DNA of 36,975 nt from Paracoccaceae bacterium (GCA_029938175.1 JAPYON010000013.1:1-36975); one strand, 5' to 3'; counted from the first letter of the stretch, positions 8,459 through 17,277 are shown. Notes: generated from the letters alone by a model not told the origin. Numbers and translations: made by a program.

Positions 8459-9007
8459 ATGGGCTGGATTATTCCACGCGGCATTGCATTTACAATGGTA
8501 ATGGTCGGTTTGACCTTGGGCACTGGCGCAAAAGCGCAAGAGCTGGCTATGATCGAAGCGATCACCGACTGGAGCGTCTACGTCGATGTCGATGAAAACC
8601 AGCAGAAGCTTTGCTTCATCGTATCCCAGCCTACTAAAAGCGTGGCGCGCCGTAATGGTCAAGCCGTAACCGTTAGTCGTGGCGATATCCGTTTCCATAT
8701 CTCGGTTATGCCGGAACAGGGCGTCGCCAGCCAGCCTAGCTTTCTGTCAGGCTACCCTTTGAAATCAGATGGCGTCGTAAAAATCGCGATCGGCAGCACC
8801 AAGTTTAAAATGTTCCCAGATACTTCGAGCCATAAAGAATACGCGTGGACTACGCCTGCGGACGATGTCGCGCTGATCGCCGCCATGCGTAAAGGTGCCG
8901 AAGCGATTGTCACGGGAATATCCGAGCGTGGAACTACGACGACCGACTACTTTTCGTTGCGCGGATTTACGGCAGCGGTTGAAAAAGCAATGGACTTGTG
9001 CAAGTAG
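8459..9007 (+). CDS. Invasion-associated locus B (IalB) family protein
   Basis: 182-residue predicted periplasmic protein of the IalB family, named for a Bartonella invasion locus but widespread in free-living alphaproteobacteria. The signal peptide ends near residues 24-26 (LGTGAKAQE). The mature part shows the family pattern: ITDWSVYVDVDENQQKLCFIVSQPTK, VSRGDIRFHISVMPEQG, SFLSGYPLKSDG and a late EYAWTTPADDVALIAAMRKGAEAIVTGISERGTTTTDYFSLRGF, which matches the conserved T-x-D-x-[FY]-S-L-x-G-F end. Cys43 and the penultimate Cys may form a disulfide. GGCGGAGG lies 8-15 nt before the ATG. Biochemical role unknown. Confidence 0.85.
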   Translation: MGWIIPRGIAFTMVMVGLTLGTGAKAQELAMIEAITDWSVYVDVDENQQKLCFIVSQPTKSVARRNGQAVTVSRGDIRFHISVMPEQGVASQPSFLSGYPLKSDGVVKIAIGSTKFKMFPDTSSHKEYAWTTPADDVALIAAMRKGAEAIVTGISERGTTTTDYFSLRGFTAAVEKAMDLCK

Positions 9008-9089
9008 GGCGCACTGCCTAATTGCTAACAAAGAATTAATGCGCCTCTCGTTCTTTCGGGGGGCGTGATGCGTTGTAAGGAAACCCACA

Positions 9090-10250
9090 ATGTCTGCGCC
9101 GATTACACCTGATAACCTGACCGTTCCTCGCAAGGAACCTGCAGGTAAGCCAAGCCTTATCGGTCTGTCCCGCGATGCCATGCGCGAGGCACTTATCGGC
9201 ATGGGAACACCTGAAAAGCAGGCGAAAATGCGGGTCGGACAAATCTGGCACTGGCTGTATTTCCGTGGCGTGACCGACTTTGGTTTGATGACCAACCTGT
9301 CGAAAGGATTCCGCGCAGAGTTGGCCGAAGTATTCACGCTTGCGCGCCCAGAGATCGTTACCAAACAGGTCAGCAAAGATGGCACACGCAAATACTTGCT
9401 GCGCATCGCTGGTGGTCACGAGGTTGAGGTGGTTTATATCCCAGAAAAGAACCGTGGCACGCTGTGTGTGTCTTCACAGGTTGGCTGCACGCTAACTTGT
9501 TCTTTCTGCCATACCGGCACGCAAAAACTGGTACGCAACCTGACCGCGGGCGAAATCGTCGGGCAAATCCTTGTGGCCCGCGACGATCTGAACGAATGGG
9601 AGAACACTCCGTTTGATAAGCGCTTGCTTTCAAATATCGTATTTATGGGTATGGGTGAGCCTTTGTATAACTTTGACAACGTGCGCGACGCAATAAAGAT
9701 CGCGATGGACCCCGAGGGGATTTCCATTTCTCGTCGTCGCATCACGTTGTCGACCTCTGGAGTGGTGCCAGAAATTGCAAAAACAGGTGACGAAATCGGC
9801 TGCCTGCTTGCTATCAGTTTTCACGCAACGACTGACGAGGTTCGCAATACGCTGGTCCCGATCAACAAGCGCTGGAACATTGACGCGTTGCTGGACGCGC
9901 TGCGAAATTACCCTCGGCTGTCAAACTCCGAACGGATCACGTTTGAATATGTGATGTTAAAGGGCGTGAACGACAGTGACGAGGATGCTCGGCGATTGGT
10001 GGAGCTGATCGCGGGCATCCCAGCCAAAATCAACCTGATCCCTTTCAATCCGTGGCCCGGATCGCCTTACGAGCGGTCAGATTGGAAGCGGATCGAGGCG
10101 TTCGGCGATATCGTCAACGCCGCCGGATATGCCAGCCCTGTTAGACGCCCGCGAGGCGAGGATATCATGGCCGCATGCGGACAATTGAAATCCGACACCG
10201 AGCGCGCCCGTAAAAGCCGTAAACAGATTGCCGAAGAGGCAGGGCTTTAG
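9090..10250 (+). CDS. rlmN: Dual-specificity 23S rRNA A2503 / tRNA A37 methyltransferase RlmN
   Basis: 386-residue radical-SAM methyltransferase that makes C2-methyladenosine at 23S rRNA A2503 and tRNA A37. The 4Fe-4S cysteines are Cys133, Cys137 and Cys140 in CTLTCSFC. The resolving/methyl-carrying cysteine near the C terminus is Cys363 in [10 protein letters not shown], which distinguishes RlmN/Cfr from other radical SAM proteins. [12 protein letters not shown] and SLSTSG-like (TLSTSGVVP) motifs are present. AAGGAA lies 8 nt before the ATG. It needs two SAM per turnover, which matters because metK is gutted in this window. Cfr is unlikely given the housekeeping context. Confidence 0.96.
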   Translation: MSAPITPDNLTVPRKEPAGKPSLIGLSRDAMREALIGMGTPEKQAKMRVGQIWHWLYFRGVTDFGLMTNLSKGFRAELAEVFTLARPEIVTKQVSKDGTRKYLLRIAGGHEVEVVYIPEKNRGTLCVSSQVGCTLTCSFCHTGTQKLVRNLTAGEIVGQILVARDDLNEWENTPFDKRLLSNIVFMGMGEPLYNFDNVRDAIKIAMDPEGISISRRRITLSTSGVVPEIAKTGDEIGCLLAISFHATTDEVRNTLVPINKRWNIDALLDALRNYPRLSNSERITFEYVMLKGVNDSDEDARRLVELIAGIPAKINLIPFNPWPGSPYERSDWKRIEAFGDIVNAAGYASPVRRPRGEDIMAACGQLKSDTERARKSRKQIAEEAGL

Positions 10251-10367
10251 TCGAATCCACGCATGCCTTTCAGATGGGAAGGCCGGTGGCTGGTAAGATG
10301 TCAATAAATCATGTATTAGGGGCATAATAACGGGCAAAAAACCCATTTGCGGGCAAGAGCAGACAAC

Positions 10368-10892
10368 ATGACGAAATTGAATAGACGCACCGTTCTATCG
10401 GTTCCCTTGGCGCTAGGCATTGCAAACGTCGCGAGGGCCGAGCCTTCGGTATCCAGCGGATCGGCCCCAATTGCAGATTTTGTTGTGGTATTTAAGTCCA
10501 GTCGTAAACTCGGTTTGTATCGAAGCGTCGATGGCAAACCTGTGTTGCTGCGCACCTACCGTGTAGCCTTGGGGTTCGCACCGCGTGGCGACAAGGGACA
10601 GCAAGGTGATGGCCGCACGCCGGAAGGCATGTATTTTATCAACCGTCGCAATCCCAACAGCGCGTATCACCTTAGTTTGGGGATATCGTACCCCGACGCG
10701 ACCGACCGTGACGATGCGCGGGCCAAAGGCGTAAGTCCGGGCGGCGATATATTTATCCACGGTGGGCCAAAGAATTTCAGGGACCGGTTCAAGCGGGACT
10801 GGACTGCGGGTTGCATTTCGGTCAGCGATAAAGAGATTGAGGAAATCTGGGCGATGGTCCCGATGGGGACCCCTATTTCAATTCGGCCATAA
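10368..10892 (+). CDS. L,D-transpeptidase family protein (YkuD domain)
   Basis: 174-residue exported protein with a YkuD catalytic domain, predicted to act on peptidoglycan peptides or attach lipoproteins in the periplasm. The N terminus NRRTVLSVPLALGIANVARA is signal-like with two arginines, so Tat or Sec export is possible. The catalytic motif is HGGP (about residues 127-130) then SxGC-like WTAGCISVS with Cys149. ATG 10368 is preferred to an in-frame TTG at 10347 because the extension only adds charged residues before the signal. The 3' end overlaps the convergent CAP lipoprotein gene by 20 bp. Confidence 0.88.
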   Translation: MTKLNRRTVLSVPLALGIANVARAEPSVSSGSAPIADFVVVFKSSRKLGLYRSVDGKPVLLRTYRVALGFAPRGDKGQQGDGRTPEGMYFINRRNPNSAYHLSLGISYPDATDRDDARAKGVSPGGDIFIHGGPKNFRDRFKRDWTAGCISVSDKEIEEIWAMVPMGTPISIRP

Positions 10893-11415
10893 GTTCGAGC
10901 TCCGGTTTGGGGAAGGCCTGCGCCAGAACCTGGACCCACCAGATTTTGCCATTGCTTTCCTGATACCAGCCGTAACCCAAATGCGTTGCTTGAGGGTCCA
11001 AGATGGAAGCACGAGACGCTGCGTCGTCCAACCATGCCTGTATAACGAACAGCTCGCTGCGGAACGATTCAGCGACGTTCTCGCCCCGAACAATCCCATT
11101 AAAGCCAGCTCGCGTCGCACGTTCCTGTGGCGAGGTTCGGTCTGATCCAAAATTCCATGCCCGTTGTTGTCTAGACATGTCACGCGCATGGGTGTCGGCT
11201 GCTGCGTTTAGCTCGGCCGACAGTTGCAAGGGTGGCGCACCGCGCTCGGCTCGTATGGCGTTGACGCTGTCGAGATGGCGTAAACTGATGCTGCCCACGC
11301 TGAATCTAGAGATGTCGCCGGAATAGGTTGAGCCCTCGTAAATCCCGGATTCAACTTCGGAACATGCCGAAAGTACGAGCATTGCGGAAAATAAAATGGC
11401 ACCTAACCGAAACAT
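10873..11415 (-). CDS. CAP domain (SCP/PR1-type) lipoprotein
   Basis: 180-residue lipoprotein with a CAP/SCP domain. The signal and lipobox LVLSAC put the lipidated Cys at about residue 18, suggesting outer-membrane or periplasmic anchoring. CAP signatures: DSVNAIRAERGAPPLQLSAELNAAADTHARDMSRQ, where the family has a histidine in A-x-x-H-A-x-D-M, GENVAE, and a late HLGYGWYQESNGKIWWVQVLA. ATG 11415 is used because the upstream in-frame part (from 11475) would bury the signal peptide. It is convergent with the YkuD gene and divergent from a second YkuD gene. Function of bacterial CAP proteins is mostly unknown; the neighbours suggest a cell-envelope role. Confidence 0.87.
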   Translation of the reverse strand: MFRLGAILFSAMLVLSACSEVESGIYEGSTYSGDISRFSVGSISLRHLDSVNAIRAERGAPPLQLSAELNAAADTHARDMSRQQRAWNFGSDRTSPQERATRAGFNGIVRGENVAESFRSELFVIQAWLDDAASRASILDPQATHLGYGWYQESNGKIWWVQVLAQAFPKPELELMAELK

Positions 11416-11575
11416 AATGATACTCCAGATAAAATATATTCGGCCCTGTCTAGCGCGAACTGCACCATGATTCAAATAGCAGATTTCCGCCCAACGAATT
11501 ATTGATCAGCCTGTGAATTGCCTACGGCCACCTATTCCCATATGGTGCGCGCAAATCTATTTTTGAAAGTACCCC

Positions 11576-12160
11576 ATGACAAAAATTAGCAAGCTCTTAA
11601 TTACGCGCCGCCGTTTCGCGACAGCCGTGGCAGCGTTCAGCGTTGCGGCCCCCTCGGTTCTGAGCGCACAGGAAGAGACGCAGCCAACTGGGACCGTTGA
11701 GATCCGCACAAACAACTATTCGGTCCGCGATTGGAGGGGGCATTTTTCAAATCTGCGTAAAGGCGCGATCCTTGTGGATACCAAAGGTCGGACCTTGCAT
11801 TATTGGCCTGAAGACGAGGCTTATCACCTTGCTTTCCCTGTCAGCGTGCCACTTACGCCAGATTTGACGCGCCTAGGCCGCACAAGTGTTGTTCGCAAGC
11901 GTATCGGGCCGGATTGGCGTCCGACCCCGTCGATGCTAGCGCGCAACTCTGATCTGCCCGCATATATCGAACCAGGACCGGAAAATCCGCTGGGCACGCA
12001 CGCGCTGTACCTTAGCTGGCAGTACTACCGCATTCACGGCACGAACGACACGCGCAAAATCGGGCGGCAGTCCTCGAACGGGTGTATTGGCCTGTATAAT
12101 GACGACATTGAAGAACTGTTCGGGTTGGCGGAAGTTGGCACACAAGTGTTGCTAATATAG
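11576..12160 (+). CDS. L,D-transpeptidase family protein (YkuD domain), Tat-type signal
   Basis: 194-residue exported YkuD-domain protein. The N terminus ITRRRFATAVAAFSVAAPSVLSAQ is a good twin-arginine signal with cleavage near residue 32. The domain shows ILVDTKGRTLHYWP, a long P-x-L-x-R insertion, GTHALYLSWQYYRIHGTND (catalytic His region) and GRQSSNGCIGLYNDDIEEL with nucleophile Cys170, matching the S-x-G-C-I-x-[LM] motif, and ends VGTQVLLI as usual. The pair of YkuD genes is not a recent duplication: they share little beyond the catalytic motif. Likely makes 3-3 crosslinks or anchors lipoproteins. Confidence 0.9.
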   Translation: MTKISKLLITRRRFATAVAAFSVAAPSVLSAQEETQPTGTVEIRTNNYSVRDWRGHFSNLRKGAILVDTKGRTLHYWPEDEAYHLAFPVSVPLTPDLTRLGRTSVVRKRIGPDWRPTPSMLARNSDLPAYIEPGPENPLGTHALYLSWQYYRIHGTNDTRKIGRQSSNGCIGLYNDDIEELFGLAEVGTQVLLI

Positions 12161-12303
12161 CGCAGGTGAAACCAGTTTTATTTGCAATTCTTCTATAGTT
12201 GCAATGTCAAAAGAGAGACGCTAGAACATTCTTGTAGTTTTCTGTGTTTGCGTGGCTCGATGAGCGAGTTTAGGCAGGCAACATCTTTTTGGAGGATATT
12301 TCT

Positions 12304-12495
12304 ATGAAAAAACTCGCAGCTCTTACAGCAGCAATTACAGCCACAGCATCCACAGCATTTGCTGGTTCCGTTGCAATGCTCGCACCAGTAGAAATGGAAA
12401 TGGTTGCTGAAGAAGCAGGCTCCATGGGTGGTGCCGGCATGTGGCTAATCCCACTTCTAGTTATCGCCCTGATTTTCTTTTCGATGAAAGACTAA
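12304..12495 (+). CDS. Small exported/membrane protein, 63 aa
   Basis: A 63-residue protein with a clear signal peptide (MKKLAALTAAITATASTAFA, cleavage after residue 20), a short Met/Glu-rich linker (VEMEMVAEEAGSMGGAG) and one C-terminal hydrophobic segment (MWLIPLLVIALIFFSMKD). Strong SD GGAGG lies 8 nt before the ATG, so 12304 is the start rather than 12289. A strong intrinsic terminator follows. It resembles small Ala/Gly-rich secreted peptides found beside yjb-type exopolysaccharide genes, and yjbF/yjbH lie just downstream on the other strand, but I cannot assign a function. Low codon count and excellent signals argue that it is real. Confidence 0.78.
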   Translation: MKKLAALTAAITATASTAFAGSVAMLAPVEMEMVAEEAGSMGGAGMWLIPLLVIALIFFSMKD

Positions 12496-12530
12496 CGTTA
12501 CCTAAAGTTTACGATATTATGATCGAATTA

Positions 12531-12558
12531 AACGGCGCTTTTCGGCGCCGTTTTTTTT
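12531..12558 (+). terminator. Intrinsic terminator after the 63-aa gene
   Basis: Perfect 8-bp stem AACGGCGC (12531-12538) / GCGCCGTT (12545-12552), 6-nt loop TTTTCG, followed by an uninterrupted run of eight T (12551-12558). The best rho-independent terminator in the window. Confidence 0.93.
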
Positions 12559-12660
12559 GCTTTGAGCAGGAGTACCCAGCCAGTAGATACCTGTAGCATG
12601 ATCACTTTTGACCCGCGTGAATATTGATTTCGAAGCTACGTCAAGGATTTAGCTCCAGCG

Positions 12661-13347
12661 CTATTCCAATGAATACGGTTCTAGCACGTCAATGTTAACA
12701 TAGCCGACCTTTTCACCGATCCACTGTAACGATTGCCATATCTGACCCGTATCGGTTTCTGTGAAATAGGTGTTGGTGAACTCTACGCCATACCCTTCGC
12801 AGCTCTCAGTAAACGGGGTTACTTCGTACGTAACCTCGACGATCGTAATTACAGTCGCCGCAGACGTGGTCAGCGAGCAGGTGACTGATAGGGTGTCGCC
12901 GGAAGGTCCGACACCAGGAAAGCGGTAGTCGCGAGTCAGGGTCACGGGCCAGTCGTCCGTTGGCGTGATATAGGCAATAGGGTCGTTCGCATCGTTGCGC
13001 ACGGCCAGCAGGTCGCCGCCCATGCCGCGTGTGCCCGTTACAAGACCGCCCAACATGGTTATGTTTTGGCGGAAGGACGATATGTAAGTAACATATTGGT
13101 CGTTAACAGCTGTGCCTGTTAACAGGTTGGTAAGATCTTCGCCCTCGATCCGGCCACGGATTAGCGCGAGGCCGAACTCCTCGATTTTTTCGCGAGTTAC
13201 CTTGCCGCCAACGGAGGGAGCCTCGGGCTGTTCTGCTGTCGAAGACAGGATGACGCCTTTGATGGCTGTCACGACAGGGCTGGTGCCGCTGGACGAGCAT
13301 GCGGCCAGTAGGCCCAAAGCCGGTGCCGCTAGGATGGGTCGTATCAT
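12661..13347 (-). CDS. YjbF family lipoprotein (exopolysaccharide/capsule type)
   Basis: 228-residue lipoprotein of the YjbF/GfcB family. In E. coli yjbEFGH affects an exopolysaccharide and gfcB belongs to group 4 capsule. Signal peptide MIRPILAAPALGLLAAC with lipobox LLAAC. Family-like segments: LALIRGRIEGEDLTNLL, YVTYISSFRQNITMLGGLVTGTRGMGGDL and a C-terminal NTYFTETDTGQIWQSLQWIGEKVGYVNIDVLEPY, which carries the conserved G-x-x-x-x-S-x-Q-x-[IW]-G pattern. Its ATG overlaps the yjbH stop by 4 bp (13344-13347), so the two are translationally coupled. Two late cysteines may pair. The name is by family only. Confidence 0.85.
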   Translation of the reverse strand: MIRPILAAPALGLLAACSSSGTSPVVTAIKGVILSSTAEQPEAPSVGGKVTREKIEEFGLALIRGRIEGEDLTNLLTGTAVNDQYVTYISSFRQNITMLGGLVTGTRGMGGDLLAVRNDANDPIAYITPTDDWPVTLTRDYRFPGVGPSGDTLSVTCSLTTSAATVITIVEVTYEVTPFTESCEGYGVEFTNTYFTETDTGQIWQSLQWIGEKVGYVNIDVLEPYSLE

Positions 13348-15419
13348 TGCCAGAAGGCTCCCCAGGTTTCGTTGAAATCGACGACGTCATAATCTCGGAT
13401 GGTAGAATATAGACGCTCGCCTGTTTGCAGGTGCGCTCCGCCGTCACCGCCGACGGCTCCAAGCGCAATGCTGGTGCTCGAGCGCGTTTCCAGTGGCATG
13501 GTCCAGCGTAATGGTATGGTCAATGTGACACCCTTAGAGAAGTTCCCCTCGCCATACTCGGAGAATGGCATGTCAGTCATGGCGACAAAGCCGGACACCT
13601 CCCAACCGCTTTCAAAGCGCCGAGATACCGAGACGGTGGTGCCAACATCCCCTGCCAGATATTTCCCCACGTCAATTTGTGCCTCGATTCCGTGATAACC
13701 GGTATCCCAATATAACGAGGCATGGGCTGTAACGGTTTGGTAATCCTTAAAGCCAAACATATCGCCGTAAGCACGTTGTTGTACGGCTCCAACTTCGGCC
13801 CCGATGCCCCAGTTTTGGTTGGTCGGCATCCATAGAGCCTCGCCAGTGACCCCCCCGAACATACGCTCCAGATAACCTGCTGAGACCCGGGCGTACGTGC
13901 TTGGTGTCAGTTTGAAGTCGTAATCAGCAGTCAGACGATCAAGGATAGGGCCACCGGTTTGATATTGAGCAAAGTCGCTGCGAACCGGTGTCGGGCTGGC
14001 AGAAGGCACAGCGCCTGTGCCGATGTTCCCGATTAACTTCTGTGTTAACGAACCGTTAAGCGACAAGCCGCGGGACAGGCGATAACTGGCGTTGGCATTC
14101 AACAATACGTCGATGCTGGCCGCAGCGCCGTTGACCGCCAAATTCACAGGAATGACCGGAATGATCCCCCAAGTGAAATCGGGATAGATATCGCGGGACC
14201 ATGTGCCGTCTGGCAAATTGTTCGCGGCGTCGAAGAAACGGGTCGTTGCGAAGCTGTCAGGTCCTGCGTCGGGGCGGTCAACCTGCGCTTCGAGGTCAGA
14301 GCGCCGAACCTCGATCGTGGTGGTGGCTAGACCGGATGCGACGGGCGTTATACGGAACACTTCGACAGAGTGGGGTAAGGCCACGGAAAGGGTTCGCATA
14401 ATACGACCGACCGCCTTGGTCGTTTGTGGCATGTTGTTGTTGGTTACATACAAGTCGATGGTGTTGCCTGTGATCAACGCTTGTTCGATCACCAGACCTT
14501 CCGGTTCCAGAACGGGCGCGAGGGCCGATACCAAAAGTTCGGTAACCAAGGAATTGTCCGCCCACTTTTCGCTGCGGTTATAGTCGCCAAGGCGCGGGTT
14601 GACCGGAACGGGGCCGATGCCGAAATCTGACGGCACAATCGGACGGTAAGGGTTGCCGGAAATCGTCAGGCGGAGACCGAAATCGCTGCCGTATTTGTAA
14701 TACCCGCCCAGTGAAACGCCGCGGATAGGTTCATATTCGATCCCGAAGTTCAAGGGGGATACGTGTTCAAAATCTCCATGAACCTGCTCGCCCAAGTACG
14801 CATCCGAAGAATATTCCGCCTTCAGAGAAAGGCCTTTAACGGGGGCATCCCACTCGAGGCCGCCAAACAGGGCCATGTCGCCGCGGAACAACTGATCGTA
14901 GGCCAGCGGGTCATCCGAAGGTGCGGGGCGCTGGCCTAGCGAAGCAATCGGACGATAACCACCAAGGCGACCCCAGCCGAGGCCGCCGGTTACTGTTAAC
15001 CCGTGTCCAACGTTTTTGCTGGCCACAATGTATTCACTGCTGAAGGCGCCGTTGGACAGAAAGTCGTTTGACCCGACTGCCAGCGATGGCAACGTGTCTG
15101 TCTCGGCGAAAATCTGGTATTTCAAGTCAAGGCTTTGATCAAAAAGCGCCTCTCCGAGGCCGGTCCAGTCATTCACCGTCATGAAATGCACCGAGGTTTC
15201 CAGATTAGGCAATATCTGGAACGTTAACGTCCCACCGTAAACTGTGCCACTGCCGGAAAAGGTCCATGCGGTCTCGGCGTCGGGCAAAACCTGCGCGGTT
15301 GGCATGTCGATCAGACCGGATGTGCCGTTCAGGGAAAAGCTGGCCGATTGCGCGCTGGCAACCGTGGTTGCGATTAGCGCGAGGCCAGCAGGAAGGTGGC
15401 GGAAGAGGCTTTTTGGCAT
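13344..15419 (-). CDS. YjbH domain outer-membrane protein
   Basis: 691-residue YjbH-family protein, predicted outer-membrane beta-barrel lipoprotein-like partner in exopolysaccharide export. Signal peptide MPKSLFRHLPAGLALIATTVASAQSA. It starts the mature part with SFSLNGTSGLIDMPTAQVLPDAETAWTFSG, the typical G-x-x-G-x-x-x-x-P-x-A opening; alternating strand patterns follow (GYLERMFGGVTGEALW, YWDTGYHGIEAQIDVGKYLAGDVGTTVSVSRRF) and the end RDYDVVDFNETWGAFWQ closes with an aromatic residue as barrels do. It is first in an operon with yjbF (ATGA overlap). E. coli-type yjbE and yjbG are not seen beside it; the 63-aa gene at 12304 may stand in for yjbE, as a guess. Confidence 0.88.
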   Translation of the reverse strand: MPKSLFRHLPAGLALIATTVASAQSASFSLNGTSGLIDMPTAQVLPDAETAWTFSGSGTVYGGTLTFQILPNLETSVHFMTVNDWTGLGEALFDQSLDLKYQIFAETDTLPSLAVGSNDFLSNGAFSSEYIVASKNVGHGLTVTGGLGWGRLGGYRPIASLGQRPAPSDDPLAYDQLFRGDMALFGGLEWDAPVKGLSLKAEYSSDAYLGEQVHGDFEHVSPLNFGIEYEPIRGVSLGGYYKYGSDFGLRLTISGNPYRPIVPSDFGIGPVPVNPRLGDYNRSEKWADNSLVTELLVSALAPVLEPEGLVIEQALITGNTIDLYVTNNNMPQTTKAVGRIMRTLSVALPHSVEVFRITPVASGLATTTIEVRRSDLEAQVDRPDAGPDSFATTRFFDAANNLPDGTWSRDIYPDFTWGIIPVIPVNLAVNGAAASIDVLLNANASYRLSRGLSLNGSLTQKLIGNIGTGAVPSASPTPVRSDFAQYQTGGPILDRLTADYDFKLTPSTYARVSAGYLERMFGGVTGEALWMPTNQNWGIGAEVGAVQQRAYGDMFGFKDYQTVTAHASLYWDTGYHGIEAQIDVGKYLAGDVGTTVSVSRRFESGWEVSGFVAMTDMPFSEYGEGNFSKGVTLTIPLRWTMPLETRSSTSIALGAVGGDGGAHLQTGERLYSTIRDYDVVDFNETWGAFWQ

Positions 15420-15546
15420 AAACTTGGAACCACTGGTAATTTCAGATTTAGGCCGTAGGACAGATCCTGCAAACCAAGTATATTTTTATATTGGAGCCGT
15501 TATTTATGCGAGTCAATTTAGCTACATTCCAACACCTTGGTCGGAA

Positions 15547-16410
15547 TTACGCCGATTCAGCTTCCAGCAAGGCCGCCAGCCCGCTGCGATAGTCGGGATA
15601 TTTCAATATGATGTCTAATTCTTCAAGAATTCGTTGATTCGAGACTTTTTTCGATTCGGCATAGAAGCTGCGGGCCATCTGGGTCATCTCGGCGGTCTCG
15701 AATTCGACGGCTTCGGGGATCGGTAAACCCAGCAAACGTGCAGCCTCGGCGATAACCTCCTGTGGTGGGGCGGGGTCGTTGTCGCAAACATTGTAAGTCG
15801 CACCTGCATTGGGGCTAGCGATAGACGCCTGCAGCACTTGCGCGACGTCTTCGACGTGGGTACGGCTGAAAACCTGCCCTTGTTTGATAATCCGACGCGC
15901 CGTACCCGCGCGGACTTTGGCAAAGGGGCCACGACCGGGTCCATATATTCCTGCAAGGCGGAAAATATGGACCGGAAGTGTTGTATTCTTACCTAATTCA
16001 AGCCAAGAGATCTCGGCTTGAACGCGCAAGTTTCCCCGTGCGGTGGCGGGATTCAGATCAGAAGTTTCGTCCACCCAACCGCCACCACGGTCGCCGTAAA
16101 CAGCCGTGGTGGATAGGTATCCGACCCATTGAATGGTTGCTGCCTGAGCCTCAATTCCAGATTGGAAAGCGGCTAGAACGGGGTCGCCGTTTTTGTCGGG
16201 CGCAGTACAGATCAAAATGTGCGTAGCCGAGTTGATCGCGGCGGTTACGTTCGCATCCGGCCAGATGATAGCCTCTATTCCTTCGGTCTGCATTTCGGCA
16301 GCCTTTACTGGGTCGCGCGTAGTGCCAATCACCCGCCACCCTTTATCGCGAAGCTGCGCTCCGACGATTGTGGCGGTATAGCCGTACCCGAACACCAGTA
16401 AAGTATTCAT
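15547..16410 (-). CDS. SDR-family NAD-dependent epimerase/dehydratase-like protein
   Basis: 287-residue extended/atypical SDR protein resembling YeeZ-type nucleoside-diphosphate-sugar epimerases. N-terminal Rossmann motif LLVFGYGYTAT (G-x-G-x-x-A/G), an acidic loop region RVIGTTRD, then LSTTAVYGDRGGGWVDE and FRLAGIYGPGRGPF, which carry the YGD and substrate-loop signatures; the usual Y-x-x-x-K is replaced by VYGD with downstream residues. ATG 16408-16410 follows the GntR gene TGA (16412-16414) by 1 bp, so they are co-translated. The long upstream frame extension lies inside the GntR gene and is not used. Substrate unknown. Confidence 0.83.
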   Translation of the reverse strand: MNTLLVFGYGYTATIVGAQLRDKGWRVIGTTRDPVKAAEMQTEGIEAIIWPDANVTAAINSATHILICTAPDKNGDPVLAAFQSGIEAQAATIQWVGYLSTTAVYGDRGGGWVDETSDLNPATARGNLRVQAEISWLELGKNTTLPVHIFRLAGIYGPGRGPFAKVRAGTARRIIKQGQVFSRTHVEDVAQVLQASIASPNAGATYNVCDNDPAPPQEVIAEAARLLGLPIPEAVEFETAEMTQMARSFYAESKKVSNQRILEELDIILKYPDYRSGLAALLEAESA

Positions 16411-16411
16411 A

Positions 16412-17179
16412 TCAACGGGCCTTTTCGTGTGCCAAGCGTTGCTGGGCGACATCCTCGTCGCGTATATTGCGGTTTTGTTGGACCATGCATTCTTCGATGA
16501 AAGCAAGATGGGCTTCGATCGCTGCGCGGGCAGCCCCGGGGTCTTGCGCCATGATGGCGTCGAAAATCGCGCGATGCTGATCCAACAGCATACTGCGGTT
16601 AGATCGTTTTCCGAACAATAACTGGCGGTTATAAAAAACACCCGCCTGAAGCAGGTCGAACATCGAGCGCATCATGTGCAGTAATACGACGTTATGCGCA
16701 GCCTCGACAATGGCGAGGTGAAACTCGGCGTCGATTGCGGCCTCGTCGTCTGGGCTGCTTTTTTCGTGGGCCAATTCCATGCGCTTGAAAATGCTTTGGA
16801 TAACTTTGCGGTCGGTATCGTTGGCGAACTCTGCGGCGCGTGCAGCCGCCATGCCTTCGAGATCGCGACGGAATGACAGGTAATCCAACAACGCTTCGTC
16901 ATGGGTCGAGAACAGTTTTATCAACGGTTTCGAGAATGCCGAGCCAAGCACCTGTGCAATGAACGCGCCCGAGTTGCGCCTTGTGACAATCAAACCGCGA
17001 GCTTCCAGTTTTGCGAGCGCGTCGCGTAATGTCGGACGGGATACGTCGAACTTGATCGCCAGATTGCGTTCCGAGGGCAACCTTTCTCCAGGGCGAAGAA
17101 CCCCTCGCAATACTAAGCGCTCGATCTGCAAAACGATGGCGCTAGCAGCTTTTTCCGGCTCGATTTTTTCAAATGGCAT
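16412..17179 (-). CDS. FadR/GntR-family transcriptional regulator (FCD domain)
   Basis: 255-residue repressor/activator. The N-terminal winged helix-turn-helix (residues about 8-78: GVLRPGERLPSERNLAIKFDVSRPTLRDALAKLEARGLI) is the GntR signature. The C-terminal FCD domain (about 95-240) has the metal/ligand residues expected: R-x-x-L-E near 104-108, D-x-x-F-H-x-x-[IL] (DAEFHLAIVEAAHN), and DQHRAIFDAI plus EAHLAFIEE histidines. This resembles PdhR/LldR/GlcC regulators of carboxylate metabolism. It is translationally coupled to the SDR gene, which may be under its control. An inverted repeat overlaps its own leader and could be an autoregulatory site. Confidence 0.9.
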   Translation of the reverse strand: MPFEKIEPEKAASAIVLQIERLVLRGVLRPGERLPSERNLAIKFDVSRPTLRDALAKLEARGLIVTRRNSGAFIAQVLGSAFSKPLIKLFSTHDEALLDYLSFRRDLEGMAAARAAEFANDTDRKVIQSIFKRMELAHEKSSPDDEAAIDAEFHLAIVEAAHNVVLLHMMRSMFDLLQAGVFYNRQLLFGKRSNRSMLLDQHRAIFDAIMAQDPGAARAAIEAHLAFIEECMVQQNRNIRDEDVAQQRLAHEKAR

Positions 17180-17187
17180 TTAGTATC

Positions 17188-17203
17188 CCCAACCAAGATT
17201 GGG
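17188..17203. promoter_or_regulatory. Candidate GntR operator: CCCAA-N6-TTGGG
   Basis: Perfect 5-bp inverted repeat CCCAA (17188-17192) / TTGGG (17199-17203), 9-24 nt upstream of the GntR-family ATG and overlapping its SD-like GGGGA. The size and position suit a GntR-type dimer site blocking its own translation-start region, but no second copy was found to support it. Confidence 0.4.
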
Positions 17204-17248
17204 TAAATGATATTGTCAATCGTAGTTGTGTGGCAAGGATTAACTATA

Positions 17249-17277
17249 TAACCGGATTCAAGAGGCCGACCCGGTTA
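17249..17277 (-). terminator. Possible hairpin after the OmpA-type lipoprotein gene
   Basis: Inverted repeat TAACCGG (17249-17255) / CCGGTTA (17271-17277) with a 15-nt loop, 20 nt beyond the stop of the minus-strand OmpA gene. No T-tract follows, so termination is uncertain; it also lies in the gntR promoter region. Confidence 0.3.

Noticed and set aside
15484-15516. Promoter of yjbH: TTGACT and TATAAA on the minus strand
   Set aside because: The spacing is 20 bp, too long for a standard sigma-70 promoter.
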